From NCBI GenBank assembly GCA_027924585.1, contig BSBM01001446.1:2108001-2172000 (forward strand): a stretch of DNA of 64,000 bases, given 5' to 3'. Both the position numbers and the translations under genes were made by a program. Source of the DNA: Larix kaempferi (taxonomy: Eukaryota > Streptophyta > Pinopsida > Pinales > Pinaceae). Position 1 is the first letter of the stretch. Each line of letters begins with the position of its first letter. Positions 9,832 to 21,784 of the stretch are shown piece after piece. The notes beneath the pieces are model-generated. The model searched no databases, was not told the origin of the DNA, and saw nothing but the letters and a program-made list of their open reading frames with translations.

Positions 9832-12800
9832 TAGCCTGAAAGAAGGCATGATATGGCATGTATGACACTTTTTGCAGTTACGATGCTAGGGCTTGATATA
9901 GCAAAAACTAGTCATCATAGCACTTTCGCTATAAATCCATTTTGGCGAAGTTTTTGGATTTGAAACTTTTACAAGTCGAATATGAGATCCCCATGTACCT
10001 TGTGACCAAAGGAAAACCTCTAATTCGTTGTACTTTGTGATTTATGATCTGTACAATATAGGGTTTCTGCCTCTTCCAGATCTGAGTCAAAATCAGGTGA
10101 CCTTGGGAAAAAGGTCATAACATGGGCTAGGAAGCTCCAAATGAAATTTCATAAAAATTGACAGGTAGTACACAGACTGTACTATCTCAGGAAAAAATTT
10201 TAGAGGCCGAAGTTGAACCAGTGACACATGGCACACCGTACAATTCGCTCTCCTGTATTATCCTATAAACCGGTCACGTTGCGACACTTGGCATAAATCT
10301 CTCTCAGAAAATCCAATTGAGGTCAGACCTATTGGGATGGAAAGATAATAGGTCGGGATATCGCAAAAAAAAATTTCAGAGGCCGAAGTTGAACCAGTGA
10401 CACGTGGCACTCCATACAAGTTCGCTCTCCTGTATTATCCCATAAACAGGTCACGTTGCAACACTTGGCATAAATCTCTCTCAGAAAATCCAATTGAGGT
10501 GAGACCTATCAGGATGGAAATATAACAGGTCGGGCTATCTCAAGAAACATTTTCAAACCCTGTGGATCGAAAAGTTCAGAGTTACACCAGAAACAATCAG
10601 GTACATATTTATGTCAAAACATAATTATTTTTGAGCACCTTCATTCATGGCTTCCGGAATTTAGGGCTTCGGAGAAAGTTGAAATTTCTCTAATCGGAGA
10701 CCACGGCTGGATGCTACTCATCAAAATCAAAATTTAGAGACCAAGATCAGATTTTTTGGTTGGGTAGAAGGCCGGGCTTGATCAAACCCCAGTTCGGGAC
10801 TTCGATCGAAAAGATGGAAAATTAGTGCTTCTGCAAAACTTGGAATTTTGGAAATCTGTGACCACAGCTGGAAGCTCCTCAAAAACATCGATGCTTAGAG
10901 ATTTGAATCAAATATTTTGGTTGGGTGAATCTCTGGGAAACTCAAACCCTAATTCAGGGTCCTCCCCAGTGAATCGAGAAATCTAAAAGGCAATTTCGAG
11001 GGGTGAAACTTTGCAGTTTTCAAATTCTGAATATACCAACTTGATCAGCTCATCAAGGCGCATATTTCTATCCTTTCGAAAGTTTGAAATTCAAAGTTTG
11101 AATTTTTGGGGTTTCTTTGACAAACCCTAATCTAGCTCTGGGTCTAGTTTTTGCAAATCAAGTGGATTGGGTTAATCCTAGAAGAAGATGGATTGGTCAC
11201 CTACATAAGTGAAGAAGTTCCTTTCTCAGAGGGAGATGAGACTAAGGCCTTCCATAAGAAGATTACAAGCAATCTTGATAGGTATGGCTTACATGTATGT
11301 TTCATGGTTAATTTTATCATATGTTTGTCTTAATATCATTATAGTACAATCTTGATTAATTACTAGACTTTTCGTATCACCTTAATAGAAGATATTCATT
11401 GATTAAGGTTTTGACACTTATGAATGTACTAATGTATTGTGATGTTGTAAGAGGTTTATGTTGTTCGCTAACATAAAAGGTACACCAAGAAAGACAAATC
11501 ATGTTCTACTTCAAGAACATATGATCATGGTGACATGAAGACAAAGATTCATCCATTGTCATGGATCACATAGAAGATCTACTTTCGAGGTATGTATAAC
11601 TTGGTCCTATAATGGTTAACCTATGAGACATGCATGTTACTAGCACAAGTCATTGAAGAGAATTAGAAGACATTATGCAGGTATGTTAGACATAACTAGC
11701 TAGCATGCTAATCCAGGTATGTTTTTCCTATATCAAGCTAGAATCCTACCTTGTGTTAGGATCTTATACTGTTGTGTTGTTGATAATGATTATTCATGAA
11801 TTCATAGGTTTATGCATATTATGTTTCTTACCATAATTGATGATATGACTAACCAGAAGAATCATGAAGGTATAGGTTTGAGTAATCATGGGTTTATGCA
11901 TTGATGATTTAACTAATTAGAAGAGTCCTATGATCAAATAAGAATATGCATGAGTAAAAGAAGACTTCCCCGAAACCTTGAATACTAATGTTTATTATCT
12001 GTGAATGATCATGACTATACATGTTTAAGATTATTATGTTTTGATAGTATTAATATTATACTAATAAATGTGTGATTATGTATGAGACCTCAAGGATAAC
12101 ACAATGATGATACTAATAAGCATGCATAGTGATTAAGGATGGATGTAAGTTCAAGGACAGGGAATCCAGGAAGCAAAGATCAAAATGGAGCACACTCCAA
12201 TTGTTCTTGCAAGAAAGCAAAGTAGCACACTTCAGTAGTTTCTGCAAGGATGCAAATATTCAGAGGGAGTTGACCATCTTTCTACATTCTACAATAGAAA
12301 GGTGTAGAAGAAGCTACTTCAGCAGCTCTTGCAAGGAAGCAAAGACTCAGAGGGAGTCCACCCAGCAACCAAACAAAGATAAGTATTTTTAATTATCATT
12401 TCTTGCATATTTGTTTGTTTAAATAAAATTGTTCAATGATGTATATGCTTATGTTCCTAGAATTAGGTTGTGTATTATGCATATTAGAATAGTTGCATTG
12501 ATTAACAGTATACTACTAATATACATGGGTAAGTGGCCTATGGCACTGTACAACATTCCATTGCTACTTATCTAGAATGAAACCTCTTTGCTGACATGTT
12601 AGGAGTTTTGCACACTCTTAACAATGTTCTGGTAGAGATTGGAAGGCATCTAGAAAGTTACGGAATATGGAAAAATGTTGTATTGAAGCATTGGCTAAGA
12701 TAATTGCATGACTATATGACATAATTCTTTATGTGTAAGAATTTGTTCTAAAAACTATGAGATGTTTTCTAATCGTGAAATTTAACTTGTTGTGTAGAAA

Positions 12801-12880
12801 AGATCGTATACCATCACCTACAAAAGAAGGACTACAACATTTGTTCAGCGACAAAGTTATCTATTTAAAATATTGAAGAT
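9832..12880 (+). other. CopA non-coding interior
   Basis: No Gag, protease or integrase motif found. It contains a 176-bp tandem duplication (10202-10553) and several strong splice-donor-like AGGTATGT motifs (11588, 11679, 11715). Short frames at 11151-11333 and 12129-12392 have no recognised domain. Several blocks are colinear with CopB (for example 10020-10140 with 17576-17690, and 11300-11440 with 18410-18590), so this non-coding interior is a family property. Confidence 0.6.
10202..10553. repeat. 176-bp tandem duplication in CopA leader
   Basis: Units start AGAGGCCGAAGTTGAACCAG at 10202 and 10378, differing by about a dozen substitutions. A single related unit is present in CopB around 17755-17930, so the duplication is probably specific to the CopA lineage. 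Confidence 0.8.
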
Positions 12881-12884
12881 ATTG

Positions 12885-13800
12885 AAATTCCCAGGATCTG
12901 GGAAGAATGCCATGATCGAGGAGTACCAGTCGATCACGAAAATGTTTGGGATGAAGTCCCAAGACCTGAAGGGGAGTCTATAGTGACTTCCAAGAGAAGC
13001 TACAATATCAAGCATGCTGCAGGTGGTGGCATAGAGACTTTTGCTCCTGTAGCCAGATACACTTCCATTAGATCAGTACTTGCTCTGGCTGCAGTGATGA
13101 TAGGGAAGATACACCATATGGATTTCAAGACAGCTTTCTATAGTTGAAGAAGAAGTGTACGTGGAGCAACCACTTGGTTCTGAGACACATGATAGGGAGT
13201 CATATATGTGCAGAACTTGGTATGGTAGGATAGACAACTTTCTATCCAGTTTGGGCTTTACCAAGAGTAAAGCGGATTCCAACCTTCACTACAAGGTTGA
13301 GGAATGCAATCCAGTGATACTACTATGTGGATGACCTGTTTGTAATAGTTGAGGATAGATTGATTGCTGACACGTAGAGGAAGCTTGCTGCCGAGTTTGA
13401 GATGAAGAACTTGGGGATGATGCACTATTTGTTTTTGGCATGGAGGTGTGGCAGAGTGTAGATGGAATCTTCCTTGGACAAGGGAAGTATGCAGTAGAGA
13501 TCCTGAAGAGGTTTGGGATGATGGACTACAAGGATATGGCCACACCTATGGCATCGAACCTGAAGCTTCCGTGTGATGCTTCATCTGATCCGGTTGATGT
13601 CATGATGTATCATCAGATGATTGGGTCCTCTATGTACTTGACGAACATGAGACCAGATATTTGCTTTGTGGTAAACACATTGAGCCAGTTCCTGACGGAT
13701 CCGAGAGATGTTCACCTGGTTGTTGTAAAGCATATTTTGAGGTACCTAAAGGGTACGGTTGATTATGGGTTCAAGTATGAAGCAAATCAAAAGTTTAACC
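12885..13800 (+). pseudogene. CopA truncated reverse transcriptase
   Basis: Copia RT motifs are recognisable in several frames: FAPVARYTSIRSVLAL near 13035-13090, HMDFKTAFY near 13110-13140, the catalytic YVDD at 13324-13335, then KYAVEILKRFGM and IGSSMYLTNMRPDICF (13440-13700). Segments normally between these blocks are missing. The stretch before FAPVARYTS runs straight from a KHAAGGGIE-like segment, and the usual motif before the active site is also absent. Several stops and frame changes add to this. The enzyme would copy element RNA into DNA in cytoplasmic particles, but this copy is inactive. The last 121 codons (13440-13805) are open. Confidence 0.85.
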
Positions 13801-13805
13801 TGTAG

Positions 13806-14290
13806 GGTTATGTTGATTCAGATTGGGCTAGCAGTGCTGCAGATAGGAAGAACACATCTAGATGCTAATTCAGTATGGGATCAGGTGTGAGCTCTTGGTT
13901 TAGCAGGAAGCAGTCCTACATAGCACTGAGTACAGCTGAGGTAGAGTATGTTGCAGCATGTTCAGCTATTTGTGAGGCAGTATGGCTACGAAAGCTACTG
14001 TCTAAGTTATTTGATCTCCCGTTGGATGCTACTGGTATATTTTGTGATAAGCATAGATGTGTGAAGTTGTCCAAGAACCCAGTGTTTCATGACAGGTCGA
14101 AACACATAGAGATCAAATATCACTATATTAGGGATATGGTGTAGAGAGGAGCTGTGAAGCTCCTGTACATTGCGAATGATGAGCAGATTGCAGATGTGTT
14201 GACAAAGCCACTAGCTAGGGTGAAGTTTGAGTACTTTAGGGAGAGGCTTGGTGTTCTTCAGATTGATGACACTTCGAGGAAGAAGTGATG
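13806..14290 (+). pseudogene. CopA RNase H
   Basis: Copia-type RNase H continues after a TAG at 13803: a GYVDSDWA-like block (13805-13832), then SYIALSTAEVEYVAAC (about 13915), FCDKHRCVKLS and HIEIKYHYIRDMV (to 14144), followed by a broken LTKPLARVKFEYFR tail near 14205. Compared with intact copia enzymes the frame has two stops (13803 and the TAA near 13867), but key acidic positions remain visible. It supplies the RNA-degrading activity of reverse transcription when intact. Confidence 0.85.
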
Positions 14291-14394
14291 GACACATTTG
14301 TAGAAGCCATTCCAAGCATGTTGGAAGGAGGATCCTTCACATGGATATGGATATAAGCGCAGGATGATGAGCATCAGGACGATGCTCCAGTTAT

Positions 14395-14870
14395 TGCTCT
14401 GTACATGCATCATGTTGGGTGCTGGATATGATTAGTTGTATCATTTATATGTATATGTATGTACGCATCATGTTGGATGTTGGATATGATCAGTTGGATC
14501 ATTTATAGGTATATGTATGTACGCATCATGTTGGATGCTGGATATGATCAATTGGATCATTTATATGTATGTACGCATCATGTTCGATGCTCGATATGAT
14601 CGGTTGGATCATTTGTATGTATTTTGTATATGCATCATGTTGGATTCTTGGACCATGTATCTGTATATGTATCAGGTGGATACATAGTATGATCAGGTGG
14701 ATCATGTATGGTGATATGTATCATGTATTTGTATTTGTATTAGGTGGATACACTGTATGATTAGGTGGATCATGTATGATGATATGTATCAGGTAGATAC
14801 TTGGTATGCATCAGGTAGATGCATTGTATGATCAGGATGATCATGGATGATGAGCTTCAGGATGTTGCTC
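14395..14870. repeat. CopA 3' tandem repeats, block 1
   Basis: Five degenerate copies of a 50-60-bp unit (GCATCATGTTGGATGCTGGA plus TATGATCAGTTGGATCATTT) from 14405 to about 14640, followed by shorter units (TCAGGTGGAT, GTATGATCAGG) to 14870. The motif GGATCATGTAT / TGATCAGGTGGATCA is quasi-palindromic. The position between RNase H and the 3' LTR matches the repeat region in CopB. Confidence 0.75.
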
Positions 14871-14959
14871 CAGATGACATGAAGCAGGATGTTGCAGTGA
14901 TGATGATCAGGATGATGTATGGTGAGTATCAGGTTGATACTCTGTGGCCGTGGAACAGG

Positions 14960-15600
14960 TTGTGTAGATAAGCATGTAATTTGTGCCCTGGGAGATTTGC
15001 AGATAGTCTTTCGAGGTTTTGCCTATGGCATGTAATTTGTACCCTGGGATATCTGGAAAATGCTCTTTCGAGGTTTTGCTTAGGAGGACATATAATTTGT
15101 GCCCTAGGAGATCTGTAGATAGTCTTTCGAGGTTTTGCCTATGGCATGTAATTTGTGCCCTGGGATATCTGGCAGATGCTCTTTCGAGGTTTTGTCCTAT
15201 GGCATGTAATTTGTGCCCTGGGAGATCCGATAGGTTGAGCCGTGTGCTCGTAATCAGTCCTAGGATGCTCTTTCGAGGTTTTTCCATGACCACATGTAAT
15301 TTGTGCCCTAGGAGATCCGATAGGTTGATCTTTGTGCTCGTAATCAGTCCTGGGATGCTCTTTCGAGGTTTTGTGGTGACCACATGTAATTTGTTCCGTG
15401 GGAGATCCGATAGGTTGAGCCTTGTGCTTGTAATCAGTCCTGGCATTCTCTTTCGAGGTTTTGTGGTGGGGTCACATGTAATAAGTCCTGGAGATCTGGA
15501 CAGGATGAAAAAGGTCTCAAATGCTCTTTAGGGTTCTTGCTAGTCAAGAGACTCTTTAAAGGTTTTGTGACGCACGTAATAAGTCCTGAGATTTCCACAG
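14960..15600. repeat. CopA 3' tandem repeats, block 2
   Basis: About eight copies of a unit containing CTCTTTCGAGGTTTTG, CATGTAATTTGTGCCCTGGG and AGATCTG / AGATCCGATAGG, with periods of roughly 65-115 bp. They yield long open frames on both strands (15019-15531 plus, 14907-15446 minus) that are repeat artefacts, not genes. Confidence 0.8.
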
Positions 15601-15819
15601 TATGGCTAGTGATGACGAAGACTTGCAGGTGGTGGGACTACATCCAGTATGAAAAGGGACTAGCTCTATAGAACTTCCTACGACGAGTAGACTCATAGAT
15701 TGATTGAGATAGCAATAGCAGTGACGATGATGATGACTCGGTGATGATTATCCAGTGACGATGATCCAGAGAAGATGACTTGTGCTAGAAGACCTGTGTC
15801 GAGAAATACCTTCCTAGTT

Positions 15820-15828
15820 AAGAGGGAG
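15820..15828 (+). promoter_or_regulatory. CopA polypurine tract
   Basis: AAGAGGGAG abuts the 3' LTR start at 15829, the expected site for priming plus-strand synthesis. Confidence 0.75.
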
Positions 15829-16474
15829 TGTTGATGTATATGTAAATTTGGAATGTATTTCACATATATGTATATTGTATTCCTATAGATATGTTATTAT
15901 TCCTCTATATGGAAGTGTCGTCATTTATATTGTAAGTGTCGCAACTTATACTTGATGGGTTATTAGACCACCTTGTTGGGGTCGGCCCTGTATAAGTCAT
16001 GTGGGTCAAAGGGTTATTAGACCACCCTATTGGGGTTCGGCCATGTGGGTCAAAGGGTTATTAGACCACCCTAGTGGGGGTCGGTCGAGTTAGCATTATG
16101 TTAAGTGGTTAAGTTGAGGCCGACCTAGTTGAGTAAAGGTCAAGTCAAGTTAGTGTATAAATAGAGAGTGTGTCTCTCTCATTTTATACATTCTATTCTC
16201 TCACTTACACTTGGGAGAGTGGCACACTTGTGGAGGAGGAGGCTCTGCTGCTAGGAGAAGACTATCTCTTGTATTCTGGTTGTATCATTGCTCTATCTAT
16301 CTCTGAGGAAGTTATTGGGGTTTTTCACCTTTATGGTTTTCCCCAAGTAAAATCTGTGTCTCCTGTGTGCTTGCATTATTGTGTCCATGATTGATATGCT
16401 GTAGATATGTTGTACATGTTGTTCTCTTAGTTAAGATCCTAGATCAGATTGAAGTAAATTCTGAAAATTTAACA
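15829..16474 (+). repeat. CopA 3' LTR
   Basis: The 646-bp partner of the 5' LTR, beginning TGTTGATGTATATG and ending AAATTTAACA, followed by the duplicated target CCTGA. The TATA box is at 16156-16163. The frame at 16170-16394 is LTR sequence, not a gene. Confidence 0.92.
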
Positions 16475-16479
16475 CCTGA

Positions 16480-17570
16480 CACACTTCTAAAAAACAGTCA
16501 ACCAATCAATGGCATTAATAATCAAATTCAAATCTGAATTTACAATTCTATTCACTACAGAAATTAGATTTATTTAACCATGAGGCCACCCTCATATTGT
16601 TTGGCTCCTGTAAGTGGTAGAACTTTGTCCATTATGTTTTTACATTTTTTTCCATAACCTCGACATCGACTTACAACATGTCCTCTTCACACAATTCTGG
16701 ATTAGCCAAACAATCATTAACAATTATTAGCAAAATTCAAACTATGTATTCCTACAAGATTTAGATTTTTTTGCAACCACGAAATCCTTCTCATAAAATT
16801 AAATCAAAAAATTTACAAATCTGTTTCATACAAAAATGTTATATTTCACAACAATGAGATCATCCTCAAAATGTTTGGCTCTTGCACATGACAATTTCCA
16901 TCATTTATTATGGACTTACATACATTTCCATTTCCAAGACAATTCTACCTGCAATCTGAATTTTTCAATTAGCGAAATAGGTTGTGAGTACCCACACATA
17001 TAATATTTTCATTGTGGCATCTGCAACAATCACTGAAGTGATCTTGGAATTATAACACTCCATAATAAACATGCTTTTAGTTGTAAATATTTCAAATGCA
17101 ATGAGATACATTTTCTTTACATGTGTCATTATCATAATAAAATTGCACTACAGAAGCACATTATCTATGCAATCAAATAAACTTTAACTACTCATTATTA
17201 CACAACCATATCATTTCATGCAACTCTGTCCTCCCAACAGAGCATCCTGGTATCCAACCAAACATGACCACCCTTTTCATGGAATCATTTTCCTGCATCC
17301 ATAGCAGCTCATGAAATGATCTCAGAATTGCCAATAATTCCATTATTTCATCTTTTATCTAATTGCAATGACATGTATACCATAACCATGCCTTCACACA
17401 ATGCATAACCACAAGATTTACAACATATTTTAATGTACATTTACTTAATGCACCCAATACACTACAACATTGATCCAAAACATTTTTGTGCCTACACAGG
17501 TGTCTTACCATGGTTAGTTGGACATCCTAGATAATGCTTCAACACAATACCCTTTTGTCTGAGTTTCAGC
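16480..17570. other. Non-coding DNA between CopA and CopB
   Basis: AT-rich with no supported gene. Sequence style matches 7233-9173, and it resumes directly after the CopA target duplication, so it is the continuation of the DNA CopA entered, probably GypM interior. Confidence 0.4.
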
Positions 17571-19300
17571 CTCAGATTCATTGTACTTTGTGAGATATGA
17601 TCCGTACAAGTTAGGGTTTATGCCTCTTCAAGAATGTATCCCTAAATAGGTGACCTAGGGAAAAAGGTCATATCTCAGAATAGGAAGCTCCAAATGGAAT
17701 TTTGTAAAAAGTTACAATTAGGGAACAGAATATAGTTTCACAGGTCTAAGTATCAGAGACTGAAGTTGAAAAAGTGAAACATGGCACTCCGTACAAGTTT
17801 GATATTCTGTTTCATCCCATAAATAGGTAATGTTGGGAAACTTAGCATATATCTCGCATGGAGAATCCAATGAAGATCAAATATGTGGGTTTGGAAAGAT
17901 GACAGGTTAGGATACCACAGGCCAAAGTTTCAGACCCTGAGGATCCGAAATTTTAGATATACACTAGAAATAATAAGGAACATATGAAATAGCTCAGCGG
18001 AGGAAATCGAAGAAGGGGAGGAAGAAGATCTCACTTAGGGTTTTCAGTTTTTTTGTGTATGGAAGGACCTGATAAAATGTTGGAGACACTTGATGCAACA
18101 TTAGAAACTTTGAAAATGGATTTGGAATCCCTTCATCATATATATTTATCTTCCATCAAATGTAGTGGGAGGAAAGAGATTGAAAAATAGGGTTTCCAAG
18201 TAAGAAGAAACCCTAGCAAGGTTGGGAGACTCATAGGGCAGCAATGAAGGAGGTTTAAATGGCACTGATATTCTATCATCCTAGCACCATGAACCTATAT
18301 AAGATGTTTACAAGTGATCTACCTTGGATGATTAGGGTTTTTTCCTTATAGAGAAGACTACACACAATCTCGATAGGTATGAATTGAGGAGACGCAGGTA
18401 TGTTTTGAAATCTGTTTCATTTATCTGATGATTAAGTTCATGATATGTTTGTCTTCATATTATTGAGGTTAGTACAATCATGATTAATTTTAGACTTTTC
18501 TGATCACCTTAGTAAAAGTATCAGTGCATGTGAATGATAGAAGACATTCATTGATTAGGGTTATGACACTTATGATTGTACTAATGCACTTGTGGTGTTG
18601 TATGAGAATGATGTTGTCTGCTAACATGAAAGGTACATCAATAAAATCAAATCAAGTTCTAAATCAAGAATATATGACCATGATTCCATGAATAAAAAGA
18701 CTCATCCATAGTCTTTGATCACATAGAAACTCTACTTACGAGGATGGATAAAATCTCAAAGACACAAGTTCATGATACTATCATGACATGGAAAGGAAGT
18801 AGATATCAAAAAGGAGGAAAAGATCCATATGGAGGCAACCCCACCAAACATAAAAAAATAAGTATCTGAATTACTTCTTGAATCTATGAATAGTTAATTA
18901 TATTATTAGTTGTATGCATATTTGTATTCCTAGAATTAGGAAATGTATCATGCATAGGGTAAGCATTCATTGAACAATGTACTACTAGTATTCATGGTAA
19001 GTAGCCAATAGTGTTGGACAACATTCTATTGTTTCTTGTCTAGAATGAAACCTCTTTGCTAACATTCCAGGAGCAGTGCATGCTCTTGATAGTATGTTTC
19101 GGTAGAGATGGAAGGCATCTATATAGTCACTGTATGCATACGGGATATGGAAAAGTGTTGTGCCAAAGCATTGGCCAATATAGTTGCATAACTATGTGAA
19201 TCATATCAATATGCATAAAATGTTATCATTAACATGATTTGATAATTATGAAGTGTTACTTATCATGTAATTGAATTTGATTTGTAGGGAATATCGTGTG
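17571..19300 (+). other. CopB non-coding interior
   Basis: No Gag or integrase motif. Matches the CopA interior in order, including the block ending in TTGATTAGGGTTATGACACTTATG near 18550-18580 and AATGAAACCTCTTTGCTAACATTCCAGGAG near 19045. AG/GTATGT donor-like motifs recur (18396). Confidence 0.55.
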
Positions 19301-19399
19301 CTATGATCTACAAAAGAAGGATGATGAACACTTGTTCTGAAGAACAAGTGATGACTGGTCAACAAGAAGACTTGCAAATCAAACATACTATAAAAGAAC

Positions 19400-20110
19400 A
19401 AAGCAGGGCTCGGGATCATGATGAGATGTTTGCTCCAATGGCTAGACACACTTCAAGATATAGATTACGCCCATGGATGACAAGACCGTTCTCTTGAATG
19501 GTGTAATTGAAGAAGAAGTGCATATCGAGAAAAATACCAAATTTGAAAGAGAATCACATGATTGAAGAATTATTTGTAAGGTTTCAATAGGTACCTAGGA
19601 TCGATAGTCATTTGACAAGCTTGATCATCACCATGGGTGATGCGGATTTCAACTTTTGCTACAAGTTTGAAGATGATTTCTATATACAGATGACATGCTT
19701 CTCTCAGATGGATTCAAGAAGGAACTCACCATAGACTTAGAGTGATATTGAGGCTCATATCAGTAGACCCATCTGATAGGAGATGGCACAAATAGATATG
19801 CAGAAGATCACTCAATGCAGAATGTTCAAACACAGACGGAGGACAATACTCAAATGTAGAAAAATCCACTTTAGAGGGAGTAGATATTAGAGTTAAAGAA
19901 TCTTGGAATGATTCTTATGATTAGATATGTGGCTGAGATCAGATGATATTTTTCCTTAGCCAAGGAAAATGTGAAGTAGAGATATGGGATGATGGACAGT
20001 GGTTTCTATAGTTTACAGACAGATGATTGGTTCGTTGATGTATTTAACAAATACAAGGACAGATATATGCTTTGCTATGAACACCCTAAGTTAATATTTA
20101 GTTGATCCTA
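19400..20110 (+). pseudogene. CopB reverse transcriptase remnant
   Basis: Shorter and more decayed than in CopA. Visible are MFAPMARHTS (about 19427-19455), a degenerate catalytic box YTDD at 19683-19694, and a QMIGS-like and TDICFAMNT-like stretch near 20015-20085. Most of the domain is lost by deletion and frame changes. Confidence 0.7.
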
Positions 20111-20640
20111 TACATGCTCACGTGGTAGCTGCAAAGCATGTGATGAGGTCCCTGAAAGGTAAGATAGACTTTTGTCTATACTATGTTGGAGATCATGACT
20201 ATAGACTATATGGTTATACAGATGCAGATTGGGATGGAAGTGTCTCAGACAAAAAGAGAACATCGGGTGGATGTTATTGTCTGGGATTTGCTATGATCCC
20301 ATGGTTTACCAGGAAGTAGTCCAGTGTGGCTCTCAGCACAACTGGAGCAGAATATATAGCAGCTTGCTCTGCTTGTTGTGAAGTCATATGGCTTCTATTT
20401 GAATTAGAGATGGACTCCACTATGATCCTGTGTGACAACCAGAGTTGTATCAAGATGACAGAGAATCCAGTGTTCCATGATAAGTCAAAGCACATAGAGA
20501 TCCGATATTTCTATATATAGGATATGTTGCAGAAGGGAGCTATAAATATCGAGTATGTGAGCACTAATGAGCAAGTTGCTCATGTATTGACCAAACCTCT
20601 GTCTCGAGTAAAGTTTGATTATTTATAAGACAAGATTGGT
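20111..20640 (+). pseudogene. CopB RNase H
   Basis: Copia RNase H with LYGYTDADWDGSVSDKKRTSGG near 20207-20272, a TAG at 20317-20319, then SVALSTTGAEYIAAC, LCDNQSCIKM, FHDKSKHIEIRYFYI, a second TAG at 20518-20520, and a VLTKPLSRVKFDYL tail near 20584-20625. The acidic residues in TDADW, the E of GAEY and the D of LCDNQ are present, but two stops make it inactive. Confidence 0.85.
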
Positions 20641-20671
20641 GTAGTTCAAAAGGACCCTCCTCTAAAGGGGG

Positions 20672-20890
20672 AGTGACAAGGTCAATGATGAGGATGCTTG
20701 TACCGATGATGAGGTCTATGTTGAGTATGATTGTACCGACGATGAGGTCGATGATGAGGATGCTTGTACCAATGATGAGGTCGATGATGAGAATGCTTGT
20801 ACCGACGATGAGGATTCCTGTACCGACGATGAGGTCGATGATGAGGATACCTATACCAACGATGAGGTTGATGAGTGGTCCTTAGACTTG
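20672..20890. repeat. CopB GATGAGG tandem repeats
   Basis: About nine short units of ACCGA(C/T)GATGAGG, often followed by TCGATGATGAGGATGCTTGT, with periods of 24-36 bp. Open frames on both strands here are repeat artefacts. Confidence 0.8.
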
Positions 20891-20984
20891 GTCTAAGTTG
20901 ATGAGTGGATTGCATCATCCCTGGAATTTAGTCCTAAATGAATCAGGATACTTGTCTCTTCGTGAGTGGTCCTTGGACTTTGTC

Positions 20985-21420
20985 TAAGTTGCCAAGAGGA
21001 TTGCATCATACTTAGACATGGTGTGATGTATTAAAGTGATATGTATTGATCATCCTATAAGTATATCAGGATTGCATCGTCCTTAGACATGGTGTGATGT
21101 CTTAAAGTGATAGGGATTGATCATCCTGTAAGTAGATTAGGATTGCATAGTCCTTAGACATGGTGTGATGTATTCAAGTGATAGGGATTGATCATCCCAT
21201 AAGTAGATCAAGATTACATCGTCCTTAGACATGGTGTGATGTCTTAAAGTGATAGGGATTGGTCATCCCGTAAGTAGATCAAGATTGCATCATCCTTGGC
21301 ATTATGTCCTAAAGTGAGAGGGACTGATCATCCCGTAATTGGATCAGGATTGAATAATCCTTAGAATTATGTCCTAAAGTGAGAGGGATTGATCATCTCG
21401 TAATTGGATCATGTATGTTG
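20985..21420. repeat. CopB ~70-bp tandem repeats
   Basis: Six copies of a unit containing AGGATTGCATCGTCCTTAGA, CATGGTGTGATGT, TTAAAGTGATAGGGATTG and ATCATCCCGTAAGTAGATC, with a period near 70 bp. It occupies the same place as the CopA repeats, between RNase H and the 3' LTR, but the unit is different. Confidence 0.8.
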
Positions 21421-21775
21421 CAGGTTATGCTTCTATGATTATGTTGTTGATCGAAAGATCAAGATGATGATGTTTTTGATCAGAAGATAAAGATGATGAT
21501 GTTGTTGCTGATCGAAAGATATAGATGTTGATGCTATTGATTCTGTATATGATCGAGTGATCGAGTGCTATAGAAGATGAAGGCTCAGTACTGTAGAAGA
21601 TGAGGTTCCAGTATTGAAGGTGTTGAAGATATACCAGTAGCTATTCTAGTTGTTGATGATGTTGAAGAAAACTTCCGATGATCTATAGATGTATCACCAT
21701 GTTGTTGTTCATGATAATCTCTCTCCTTGCTCTTTCATTTGATTTTGATGATGTCATTAGAATACCCTTCTCGTT

Positions 21776-21784
21776 AAGGGGTAG
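21776..21784 (+). promoter_or_regulatory. CopB polypurine tract
   Basis: AAGGGGTAG lies immediately before the 3' LTR start TGTTGAAATATT at 21785. Confidence 0.65.

Larger units (their letters stand above)
9174..16474 (+). mobile_element. CopA: complete non-autonomous Ty1/copia LTR retrotransposon
   Basis: A 7,301-bp element bounded by two 646-bp LTRs (about two dozen differences, roughly 96 percent identical by eye) and by a perfect 5-bp target-site duplication CCTGA (9169-9173 and 16475-16479). A primer-binding site follows the 5' LTR and a purine tract precedes the 3' LTR. Inside, only a truncated reverse transcriptase and an RNase H are recognisable. I found no Gag, protease or integrase. 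About 3 kb of non-coding interior before the RT and a tandem-repeat region after RNase H are shared in layout with CopB. It inserted into what is probably GypM interior. Confidence 0.9.

Noticed and set aside
14907-15531. Long open frames on both strands (170-179 codons)
   Set aside because: They lie wholly inside a tandem repeat between Copia RNase H and the 3' LTR. The repeated peptides reflect the DNA unit, not a protein.
20682-20918. His/Arg-rich minus-strand frame
   Set aside because: Product of the GATGAGG tandem repeat in CopB, with no start or neighbour supporting a gene.
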